From JBDRLU01 sp043812795 (GTDB taxonomy: Bacteria > Chloroflexota > Dehalococcoidia > Dehalococcoidales > UBA2162), in the NCBI GenBank assembly GCA_043812795.1, contig JBDRLU010000042.1:26110-90109 (forward strand): 64,000 nt of DNA, given 5' to 3'. A program made the translations under genes and the position numbers. The notes beneath the pieces were generated by a model that worked only from the letters and a program-made list of their open reading frames with translations, had not been told where the DNA came from and did no database searches. Positions 9,201-16,400 of the stretch are shown in pieces. The stretch's first letter is position 1, and every line of letters starts with the position of its first letter.

Positions 9201-9306
9201 GTCATTCTGAAGGAGCAAAGCGACTGAAGAATCCGTTTTCCCTCGAGTAAAACACGGGTTCTGCGCGGAGTTTACACTGAGCGTGGCGAATGTGCTCAGA
9301 ATGACC
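9201..9306. repeat. MITE-like palindromic repeat
   Basis: A 106-base non-coding element has perfect 10-base inverted ends (GTCATTCTGA at 9201-9210 and TCAGAATGAC at 9297-9306). It lies between the DUF3786 gene and the MobA-like gene and has no coding content of its own. A similar design with ends related to TGTCATTGCGAGG occurs at 43214-43306, and fragments occur near 30398-30450 and 60606-60650. Confidence 0.75.
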
Positions 9307-9342
9307 GACCATTGTTTCAGACAGTCCCGAGATGAGGATAGG

Positions 9343-10002
9343 GTGCCAACACGTAAAAGTAAACTACCGGAGATAAGTGGAGATGACCGGAAGCCGATAA
9401 AGGTTACGGCTATCGTTCTCGCTGGCGGTAAATATCTGCGCCTGGGCAAAAACAAAGCACTTGAAGTTATCGGCGGTACGAGCCTGATTGAACGTGTTAT
9501 CGAAAGGCTGCAGCCTTTCGCCAGCCAGATTTTAATCGTAACTTCGCCCGAGCTTGTGACGTTCCCTGTTTCTGAAAAAGCAAAAGCCCTCATTGACCTT
9601 TATCCCGACAAAGGCCCACTGGCCGGTATTTACACCGGTCTGCAAGCAGCCCGCACGTCATATAGCCTTGTCGTCGCCTGTGATATGCCTTTTCTCAACC
9701 AAAGACTGCTGGGCTATATGATTGGACTGGCGCCTGGTTTCGATGCCGTAGTTCCCCGTTTAGGTGAGCGGATGATGGAGCCGCTTCATGCTGTCTATGC
9801 CCGGAGCTGCCGGGACAAGATGAAAGCCCGGCTGGAAAATGACCAGTTGAGCCTCAACTCTTTTCTCGGTACCGTGAAAGTAAGATACGTTGAACGGGAC
9901 GAATGCCAGCGCTTCGACCCACAGCTTCTGTCCTTCTTTAATATCAATTATCCGGCCGACCTGGACAAAGCGATTACGTTAGCCGTCCAAGAAAAGAAAT
10001 AA
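9343..10002 (+). CDS. mobA: MobA-like molybdenum cofactor nucleotidyltransferase
   Basis: The protein has the NTP-transferase fold of MobA, which attaches GMP to molybdopterin. The signature 'VLAGGKYLRLGKNKAL' deviates from the usual LAGGxSxRMGxDKA (Tyr-Leu for Ser-x, Leu for Met, Asn for Asp), so the nucleotide or substrate preference could differ. A 'DKGPLAGIYTGL' segment and the 'VACDMPFL' metal-binding loop are typical. Longer frames start at 9283 inside the palindromic repeat, so the GTG at 9343 is preferred; this is a judgement. The cofactor would serve the three molybdoenzymes elsewhere in the window. Because of the deviant motif the symbol is tentative. Confidence 0.75.
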   Translation: MPTRKSKLPEISGDDRKPIKVTAIVLAGGKYLRLGKNKALEVIGGTSLIERVIERLQPFASQILIVTSPELVTFPVSEKAKALIDLYPDKGPLAGIYTGLQAARTSYSLVVACDMPFLNQRLLGYMIGLAPGFDAVVPRLGERMMEPLHAVYARSCRDKMKARLENDQLSLNSFLGTVKVRYVERDECQRFDPQLLSFFNINYPADLDKAITLAVQEKK

Positions 10003-10090
10003 CGGCAACTTGACCTGGAATATGTGTTCCCAACGAACTTGATATTCCATACCTAATCAATTACCATTAAGAATAGTTTCTCTCTAAGTG

Positions 10091-10771
10091 ATGGAAAACA
10101 CATCGTTCTTAGTTGCTTTTGGGGCCGGGCTGCTCTCCTTTGTCTCGCCCTGCATTTTACCGGTAATACCGGTGTACCTGGGTAGCCTTTGCGGCCCGGA
10201 AGTGTACCAGCCCCTGACGAGAAAAATTCGCTGGTCTATGTTTCTCCATTCCCTTGTTTTCGTCGCCGGGTTTTCTTTGATTTTCATTTTGCTCGGTGCA
10301 GTGGCCGGACTTACCGGCTTTACCATCAACCTGCACTCGAGGCTGACTCGCCAGATAGCCGGCAGCTTACTCATAATCTTCGGCCTGCTAATGATAGCGA
10401 GCCTGAAAATACCCTGGCTAAATTATGAGAGACGGCTGTCCCCATCTCTGGGCACTACAACCGGTTATTTCCGTTCTTTTCTGACGGGAAGCGTATTCTG
10501 CCTCGCCTGGACGCCCTGTGTTGGCCCCCTATTGGGTGGCATCCTGGCCCTGGCGGTGAATTCAGCCACAGCCTGGCACGGTACCTATTTACTGGCCATA
10601 TACTCCCTCGGTTTAGGGCTGCCTTTCATCATCGCCGGCATTGCTTTCGACGTAATCACGCCCGTCCTGAGACGCATCCGAAGTTATTCGACCGCCATTT
10701 ATCTTTTCAGCAGTGTTCTGCTCATCACCATGGGCGTCCTGACGCTGCTCAACAAGCTAATTTGGCTTTAG
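10091..10771 (+). CDS. ccdA: CcdA-type thiol:disulfide interchange membrane protein
   Basis: This 226-residue protein is predicted to have six membrane helices. It has the paired conserved cysteines of CcdA: one in 'FVSPCILPVIP' near the N-terminus and one in 'AWTPCVGPLLGG' in the middle. CcdA moves reducing power from cytosolic thioredoxin across the membrane to extracytoplasmic thiol proteins. The next gene, 30 bases downstream, encodes a TlpA/ResA-like lipoprotein, its natural acceptor. GTG 10088 and ATG 10091 are adjacent possible starts. Confidence 0.9.
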   Translation: MENTSFLVAFGAGLLSFVSPCILPVIPVYLGSLCGPEVYQPLTRKIRWSMFLHSLVFVAGFSLIFILLGAVAGLTGFTINLHSRLTRQIAGSLLIIFGLLMIASLKIPWLNYERRLSPSLGTTTGYFRSFLTGSVFCLAWTPCVGPLLGGILALAVNSATAWHGTYLLAIYSLGLGLPFIIAGIAFDVITPVLRRIRSYSTAIYLFSSVLLITMGVLTLLNKLIWL

Positions 10772-10801
10772 TCTCAGCTTTAAGGTAAAATAAAGAAAGA
10801 C

Positions 10802-11347
10802 GTGAAAAGAATATCAAGAGTAATTATACCTGTATTTTTTGTTGGGGTGCTGGCTTTAAGCGGCTGCTCTACCGGCTTCGGTCCCGCCGGAGCCCAGACC
10901 GGGAGTACGGTGCTGACCGGAACACAGCCGGGACAGCAAGCCCCCGACTTCCAGCTTAAAGACGTTGACGGACAGGTTGTCTCTTTAAGCGGACTACGCG
11001 GCAAGCCGGTACTGCTCAATTTCTGGGCAACCTGGTGTCCTCCATGTCGTTCTGAAATGCCATTGCTTCAGCAGACCTATGAGGAATGGTCAGCTAAAGG
11101 GCTGGTCTTGCTGGCAGTCGATATCGGTGAGAGCCCAGCTACGGTAAAAGAGTTTCTATCCAGTAACAAACTCACGCTGCCGGTACTTTTGGACAGCCAG
11201 CAGCTTGTCGCCGAACAGTATCGTATCTCCTTAATCCCGACAACTCTCTTCATCGACAAAGACGGCATAATCCGGCAAAGAATAGTCGGTGCTTTTCCCG
11301 ACCGAGCTGTGATAGAAACAGAGCTACAGAAGATAATGACGCAATAA
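10802..11347 (+). CDS. TlpA/ResA-like thioredoxin-fold lipoprotein
   Basis: The protein has a lipoprotein signal peptide with the lipobox 'LALSGC' (lipidated Cys near residue 22), then a thioredoxin-like domain of the AhpC/TSA-ResA group. The redox-active motif is 'WCPPC' in a 'NFWATWCPPCRSEMP' context and the cis-proline loop is 'LIPTTLFID'. It should sit outside the membrane and receive electrons from CcdA, keeping extracytoplasmic cysteines reduced. It starts with GTG at 10802. Its client is unknown; no cytochrome c gene is in the window. Confidence 0.92.
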   Translation: MKRISRVIIPVFFVGVLALSGCSTGFGPAGAQTGSTVLTGTQPGQQAPDFQLKDVDGQVVSLSGLRGKPVLLNFWATWCPPCRSEMPLLQQTYEEWSAKGLVLLAVDIGESPATVKEFLSSNKLTLPVLLDSQQLVAEQYRISLIPTTLFIDKDGIIRQRIVGAFPDRAVIETELQKIMTQ

Positions 11348-11369
11348 ACGGGGGTGACTTACTAACAAG

Positions 11370-11693
11370 ATGAGTGATGTTTTAAATGAAGCTTACGGCA
11401 TCGTCCAGTGCAAAGAATGCCCGTGGTATAAGTCCTGCGTGACACCGATGCGCTTTACCGCCGAGGATATTCGCCGGCAACTGGAAGCATCCGCACCGGC
11501 CATGGGCGCCGCCCAGCAGGCCGACCTGACCATGCAGAGCCTTCTCCAGAATATGGCTTCGGCGGCCCAGAACTCATTGCTGGAAGGCTGTCCGGTCTTT
11601 ATCGACCGGCTGCGGGCCAACCCTGAGCTAGCCCGGCGCATCAAAGAAATCATGCGCAACTGGGGCAAAGAAGAGAACAAAGAGACAAAATAA
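11370..11693 (+). CDS. Small Cys-containing protein of unknown function
   Basis: I do not recognise this 107-residue protein. It has an N-terminal 'QCKECPWYKSCVTPMRF' motif with three close cysteines and a fourth in 'EGCPVFIDRL', separated by an Ala/Gln/Met-rich stretch likely to be helical. The four cysteines could bind a metal or iron-sulfur cluster. There is no signal peptide. It lies 22 bases after the TlpA-like gene on the same strand and may be co-transcribed. Confidence 0.7.
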   Translation: MSDVLNEAYGIVQCKECPWYKSCVTPMRFTAEDIRRQLEASAPAMGAAQQADLTMQSLLQNMASAAQNSLLEGCPVFIDRLRANPELARRIKEIMRNWGKEENKETK

Positions 11694-11815
11694 CAAAATC
11701 TCCTTGTAACTCCTCTCCTTTACAAGACTAAACATTTTTTGATACCCTTAACCTGTAACTTCATGCCCCTGGATTAAAAAATGACCAAACGGAAGTACTT
11801 GTGAGGAGATGAGCC

Positions 11816-13414
11816 ATGACCGAGCCACGCGAGCGAAAAAGTGTCTTCCTGACCACGGTTGACGGGCTGGAAGTAAAACGCGTTTATTCCCAGGACGATT
11901 TAGCCAGCAGTCAGGACGCCAGCCTCCCCGGAGATTTTCCTTATACCCGCGGCATCATGCCTTCGGGCTACCGCAGCCGCCTGTGGACAATGCGGCAATA
12001 TGCCGGCTTCGCCACCGTCGAGGAAACGAACAAGCGTTACAAATACCTCTACGAGCAGGGACAGACCGGTTTCAGTGTGGCTTTTCACCTGCCCACCCAG
12101 ATTGGCTATGACTCCGACCATCCGATGGCCGCCGGTGAGGTCGGGCGGTGCGGGGTGGCCATCGACTCGCTGCGCGATATGGAAGAACTATGGGAGGGCA
12201 TCCCCCTCGCCCAGGTCAGCACCTCGATGACTATTAACGCCACGGCCCCGATTATCCTGGCGATGTATATCGCTGCCGCCGAAAAGCAGGGTGCCGATAG
12301 AAACAAACTCGAAGGGACAGTCCAAAACGACCTGCTCAAAGAATATATCGCCCGCAATACCTATATTTTCGCCCCTGAACCGTCCATGCGCCTGACCACC
12401 GACCTCTGCTCTTACTGTGCCCGGCATCTGCCCAAATGGAACTCAATCAGCATCAGCGGCTATCACATGCGGGAGGCGGGGTGTACCGCCACTCAGGAAG
12501 CCGCCTTTACCATCGCCAATGGCATTGCCTACGTCCAGGCGATGATTGACCGGGGTATGGAGGTGGACTCTTTTGCTCCGAGGTTCTCTTTCTTCTTCGG
12601 GGCCTATACCAACCTGTTTGAAGAAGTGGCTAAGTTCAGAGCGATGCGCCGCATCTGGGCGAAAATAATGACAGACCGGTTCGGCGCCAAAAACCCGCGG
12701 TCGCTGACCATGCGCTATCACGTCCAGACCGATGGTTTTACTCTCACCGAGCAGCAGCCGCTGAATAACACGGTCAGAGTCACCATCCAGGTCCTGGCGG
12801 CAGTACTGGGTAGCTGTCAATCGCTTCATGCCAACTCTTATGATGAAGCACTATCGCTGCCCAGCGAAGGGGCCGTACAGCTATCGTTGCGCACGCAGCA
12901 AATTATCGCCTACGAGAGCGGCGCCACCGATACCGTGGACCCCCTCGGCGGCTCCTATTACGTCGAGCGACTGACCGACCAGATAGAGGCGGGAATTCAG
13001 AAATACATTACTCGTATCGACGAACTGGGCGGAGCTTCGGAAGCCATCAAGAAAGGCTACATTCAGCAGGAAATCAGACGCTCGGCCTACAACTATCAGA
13101 ATGCTGTCGACTCCGGTGAGCAGGTAGTGGTCGGCGTGAATATGTTTGCTACCGGCGAGGAGCCGGCCAACGAAATATTCGAAATCGATGAAAGCGTCGA
13201 GAAAAAACAGGTAGAGAGATTGAAAAAATTACGTTCCGAGCGCGACAACGAAAAGGTAAAGAAAGCCCTGGAGGAAGTCCGCCGCGTCGCCCGGAGCGAT
13301 GATAACACCATGCCCGCATTAATCGACGCCGTCAAGGCTTATGCCACCGTCGGGGAAATAAGCGACGCATTGCGGGACGTTTTCGGCGACTACCGGGAGC
13401 GGCCTGTTATCTAA
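11816..13414 (+). CDS. mcmA1: Methylmalonyl-CoA mutase, catalytic (large) subunit
   Basis: This 532-residue protein is the substrate-binding TIM-barrel half of adenosylcobalamin-dependent methylmalonyl-CoA mutase, interconverting succinyl-CoA and (R)-methylmalonyl-CoA. Typical segments are 'YTRGIMPSGYRSRLWTMRQYAGF', 'GQTGFSVAFHLPTQIGYDSDHP' and 'DPLGGSYYVE'. The cobalamin-binding domain is absent from this chain and is encoded by the next gene, as in archaeal and some bacterial split enzymes. It starts at ATG 11816 behind 'gaggagatgagcc'. It heads a four-gene set with the small subunit, epimerase and carboxyltransferase. Confidence 0.96.
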   Translation: MTEPRERKSVFLTTVDGLEVKRVYSQDDLASSQDASLPGDFPYTRGIMPSGYRSRLWTMRQYAGFATVEETNKRYKYLYEQGQTGFSVAFHLPTQIGYDSDHPMAAGEVGRCGVAIDSLRDMEELWEGIPLAQVSTSMTINATAPIILAMYIAAAEKQGADRNKLEGTVQNDLLKEYIARNTYIFAPEPSMRLTTDLCSYCARHLPKWNSISISGYHMREAGCTATQEAAFTIANGIAYVQAMIDRGMEVDSFAPRFSFFFGAYTNLFEEVAKFRAMRRIWAKIMTDRFGAKNPRSLTMRYHVQTDGFTLTEQQPLNNTVRVTIQVLAAVLGSCQSLHANSYDEALSLPSEGAVQLSLRTQQIIAYESGATDTVDPLGGSYYVERLTDQIEAGIQKYITRIDELGGASEAIKKGYIQQEIRRSAYNYQNAVDSGEQVVVGVNMFATGEEPANEIFEIDESVEKKQVERLKKLRSERDNEKVKKALEEVRRVARSDDNTMPALIDAVKAYATVGEISDALRDVFGDYRERPVI

Positions 13415-13427
13415 ATTGGAGGAGACT

Positions 13428-13832
13428 ATGCAGCGAAAAAACATTCGTGTCCTGCTGGCTAAACCGGGATTGGACGGACATGATAGGGGGGTAAACGTCA
13501 TCGCCCATGGTCTCCGTGACGCCGGCATGGAAGTAATTTATCTGGGCATCCGCATGATGCCCGAGCAGATTGCCCAGGCCGCTATCGAAGAAGATGCCGA
13601 TGTCGTCGGCCTGAGCTGCCTCTCCGGCGCTCACCTGACCCTCTTTCCCAAAACAGTCAAGCTCGTCCGGGAAAAGACCGGCAAGGATGTCCTTTTTATC
13701 GGCGGCGGCATCATCCCGCGAAAAGATGTGCCGAAACTAATTGAAGCCGGTTTTGCCCAGACCTTCGGGCCGGGCACACCCATCCCTGAGATTGCCAAAT
13801 TCATCAAAGAAAAACTGGGGGTGAAGGAATGA
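13428..13832 (+). CDS. mcmA2: Methylmalonyl-CoA mutase, cobalamin-binding (small) subunit
   Basis: This 134-residue protein is a stand-alone B12-binding domain. The base-off/His-on motif DxHxxG is present as 'GLDGHDRG', and a later 'GGGIIPRKD' loop matches the family. It combines with the upstream large subunit. The start is set at ATG 13428 because 'ggagga' lies just before it; an in-frame TTG at 13416 would absorb that ribosome site. The stop overlaps the start of the epimerase gene by four bases (ATGA). Confidence 0.95.
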   Translation: MQRKNIRVLLAKPGLDGHDRGVNVIAHGLRDAGMEVIYLGIRMMPEQIAQAAIEEDADVVGLSCLSGAHLTLFPKTVKLVREKTGKDVLFIGGGIIPRKDVPKLIEAGFAQTFGPGTPIPEIAKFIKEKLGVKE

Positions 13833-14230
13833 TTACTAAAATCAATCATATCGGGATTGCCGTCAATAACATCGATGAGGCGGTGAAACTCTATACCGAG
13901 GCCCTGGGGCTGACGCTGAAAGACGTCGAAATTAACGTCGAGCAGAAAGTGAAAACGGCCCTCATTCCGGTGGGCGAAAGCATGATTGAGTTGCTGGAAT
14001 CGACCGAGCCGGATGGAACGATTGCCAAGTTTATCGAAAGAAGAGGGGAAGGGCTGCACCACCTGGCTTTAGAAGTAGATAATATTGAAGATGCTTTAAA
14101 AATGCTGGCCGGCAAAGGCATCAGCCTCGTTGACCAGACACCGAGAAGCGGTGCCGAAAATACCCGCATTGCCTTCCTCCACCCCAGGAGCACCAAGATA
14201 CTTATCGAAATCGTCGAGCCGGGGAAATAA
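13829..14230 (+). CDS. mce: Methylmalonyl-CoA epimerase
   Basis: The 133-residue protein has the vicinal-oxygen-chelate fold of methylmalonyl-CoA epimerase, interconverting the (R) and (S) forms. Metal-ligand positions are seen in 'KINHIGIAVNN' (His near residue 6), 'GEGLHHLALEVDN' (His near 75) and 'IEIVEPGK' (Glu near the end). It overlaps the mutase small-subunit gene by four bases and is followed one base later by the carboxyltransferase gene, which supports one operon. Confidence 0.94.
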   Translation: MITKINHIGIAVNNIDEAVKLYTEALGLTLKDVEINVEQKVKTALIPVGESMIELLESTEPDGTIAKFIERRGEGLHHLALEVDNIEDALKMLAGKGISLVDQTPRSGAENTRIAFLHPRSTKILIEIVEPGK

Positions 14231-14231
14231 C

Positions 14232-15806
14232 ATGGCCGAGGAAGATAAAGATATCAAGAATAAATTGATAGGCAGCCTGAGGGAGCGCCGTGAGAAAATC
14301 AGGGAAATGGGCGGCAAGGAACGCGTCGATGCCCAGTTAAAACGTGGCAAGCTGACCGCTCGCCAGCGCATCGATACGCTTCTGGATAAAGGCACCTTCC
14401 GCGAGATGGGTATGTTCGCCAAAAGTCGTGGTTCGGCTTCCTATGGTGATGTTCCCGCCGATGCCGTGATTACCGGCTACGGCCTGATTGATGGCCGCAA
14501 GGTATTTATTTTCTCTCAGGACTTTACCAGCATGGGCGGCACGCTTTCGGAAATACACGCTAAGAAAATTTGCCAGGTGCTCGATGGCGCCATGAAAGCC
14601 GGATGTCCGGTCATCGGACTCAACGATTCCGGCGGCGCCCGCATTCAGGATGGTGTTGACTCTTTATCCGGCTTCGGCCAGATTTTCTATCGCAATACGC
14701 TGGCCTCTGGTGTAATTCCCCAGATTTGCGCGATATTAGGACCGAATGCCGGCGGCGCCGTCTATTCTCCGGCCCTGATGGACTTTATCTTCATGGTCAA
14801 GGGCATCAGCATGGCCTTTATCACCGGGCCGAGAGTGGTCAAAGCCGTGTTAGGGGAAGATGTCGATGAAGAGGAACTCGGTGGCGCGATGGCCGCCCAG
14901 AAGAAAGCCGGCGTCGTCTGCCGTTCGGAAAACAGCGAATTGGAATGTTTACTCAATATCAAGGAACTGCTCAGCTATTTACCGTCGAGCAACCGTGACC
15001 GGCCGCCCCGCATCGACCAGGGCGATAAGCCCGACCGCACCGACCCCACCCTGTTCGATATTGTTCCGGCGCAACCCAACCAGCCGTACGACATGCACCG
15101 GATAATCGAAAAAGTCTTCGACCAGCGGGCGGACGGGCAGAAAAACTATTTCGAGCTATTCCCCCTTTTCGCCACCAATATCATCACCTGTTTCTCGCGG
15201 CTGGACGGACGCTCGGTGGGTATCATCGCCAACCAGCCGATGTCCAAGGCCGGGGTGCTGGATATCGATTCCAGCGACAAAGCCTCGCGGTTTATCCGCT
15301 TCTGCGATGCTTTCAATATCCCGATAATTAACCTCGTTGACGTACCGGGCTACATGCCGGGCACGGCTCAGGAGTGGGGTGGCATCATCCGGCACGGGGC
15401 CAAGATGCTCTACGCTTACGCGGAAGCTACTGTTCCCAAACTGACGGTCACTATCAGAAAAGCCTACGGCGGCTCCTACCTGGGCATGTGCAGCAAGGAC
15501 ATGGGGGCCGACTTCGTCTTCTGCTGGCCGACGACCGAGTTGGCCGTCATGGGTGCCGAGGGCGCCGCGCCCATCATCTTCCGCCGCGAACTGGAAAAAG
15601 CCGCCGACCCGCAAAAAGCCCTTCAGGAGAAAATAAGGCAGTACCGTGAGGAATTCACTAATCCCTACCGGGCGGCCGAAAACCTCCATATCGATGACGT
15701 CATCGACCCGGCGGAAACCAGGCCGAGGCTAATCGAAGCCCTAAACATGTTCTCCGATAAACTGGAGAAACGTCCCCACAAAAAGCACGGCATCATGCCG
15801 ACGTAG
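14232..15806 (+). CDS. mmdA: Methylmalonyl-CoA decarboxylase / propionyl-CoA carboxylase carboxyltransferase subunit
   Basis: This 524-residue protein is an acyl-CoA carboxyltransferase, with two crotonase-like halves that move a carboxyl group between biotin and propionyl-/methylmalonyl-CoA. Family segments include 'ARQRIDTLLDKGTFREMG', 'GGARIQDGVDSLSGFGQIF', 'GPNAGGAVYSPALMDF' and, in the second half, 'DVPGYMPGTAQEWGGIIRHGAK'. The start at 14232 follows the epimerase stop; a longer open frame merely runs through the epimerase gene. Biotin carrier and biotin carboxylase or membrane pump subunits are not in the window, so the direction of the reaction cannot be decided. Confidence 0.9.
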   Translation: MAEEDKDIKNKLIGSLRERREKIREMGGKERVDAQLKRGKLTARQRIDTLLDKGTFREMGMFAKSRGSASYGDVPADAVITGYGLIDGRKVFIFSQDFTSMGGTLSEIHAKKICQVLDGAMKAGCPVIGLNDSGGARIQDGVDSLSGFGQIFYRNTLASGVIPQICAILGPNAGGAVYSPALMDFIFMVKGISMAFITGPRVVKAVLGEDVDEEELGGAMAAQKKAGVVCRSENSELECLLNIKELLSYLPSSNRDRPPRIDQGDKPDRTDPTLFDIVPAQPNQPYDMHRIIEKVFDQRADGQKNYFELFPLFATNIITCFSRLDGRSVGIIANQPMSKAGVLDIDSSDKASRFIRFCDAFNIPIINLVDVPGYMPGTAQEWGGIIRHGAKMLYAYAEATVPKLTVTIRKAYGGSYLGMCSKDMGADFVFCWPTTELAVMGAEGAAPIIFRRELEKAADPQKALQEKIRQYREEFTNPYRAAENLHIDDVIDPAETRPRLIEALNMFSDKLEKRPHKKHGIMPT

Positions 15807-15826
15807 AAAACCCAGCCAGAGCTAGG

Positions 15827-16399
15827 TCACAGCTTTGAAGCCTTAAGGCGTTTGGGTTTAAGGACGATGGCTGGTTTTGTTCTTTTTGAATAGGTGAAAC
15901 CTTCGGCGCTGAGAATGTGACCATACTTGGCTTCAAGCTCAGATAATATACCCGCATCGAGTGCCTTGGTGGGGCAGGCCTCAACACAGACCGGTTTTTT
16001 CCCCTCCTCCCACCTATCGAGACAGAAGTCACATTTGTGCATCTTGGCGGCAGTCTCGGGTCCAAATTGCGGGGCTTTATAGGGGCACACCGTAAGACAC
16101 TCGGTTCTGCAAGTATCTTTACCAAGACAGGCCTGAGTATCCACGACTACTATACCGTCTTCATCCCTTTTGGAAATAGCGTGAGTTGGGCATGCCTTGA
16201 CACAAATGGGGTCCAAGCAGTGGTAACAAGGCATCGCCATATAGCTGACGAATACATCTGGATAACTGCCCTTTTCATTGTAGAGCATTCTTATCCAGTT
16301 CTCAGGTCCGGCAGGTATGTCATGCCAGTCTTTGCACGCTATCCTACAGGCACCACAGCCGGTACAGCGGGATTGGTCGAAATAGAAACCAACCTGCAT
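15827..16399 (-). CDS. DmsB-like 4Fe-4S ferredoxin subunit
   Basis: This 190-residue protein has the four cysteine groups of electron-transfer subunits of DMSO-reductase-family enzymes: 'CTGCGACRIACKDW' near residue 12, 'CYHCLDPICVKACP' near 60, 'CLGKDTCRTECLTVCP' near 90 and 'CDFCLDRWEEGKKPVCVEACP' near 125. The third group has an unusual 'CLGK' insertion, also present in the paralogue at 27057. It starts one base after the stop of the catalytic gene at 16401 and is surely its partner. No membrane anchor (DmsC) gene follows. Confidence 0.92.
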   Translation of the reverse strand: MQVGFYFDQSRCTGCGACRIACKDWHDIPAGPENWIRMLYNEKGSYPDVFVSYMAMPCYHCLDPICVKACPTHAISKRDEDGIVVVDTQACLGKDTCRTECLTVCPYKAPQFGPETAAKMHKCDFCLDRWEEGKKPVCVEACPTKALDAGILSELEAKYGHILSAEGFTYSKRTKPAIVLKPKRLKASKL

Positions 16400-16400
16400 T

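Noticed and set aside
9283..9342. Extended N-terminus of the MobA-like protein
   Set aside because: This part lies in the palindromic repeat and does not resemble MobA; a later start is preferred.
11694..11815. B12 riboswitch ahead of the mutase genes
   Set aside because: No B12-box or matching structure is visible in the 120-base gap.
15156..15689. Open frame antisense to mmdA
   Set aside because: Shadow of the carboxyltransferase codon pattern; the sense gene is certain.
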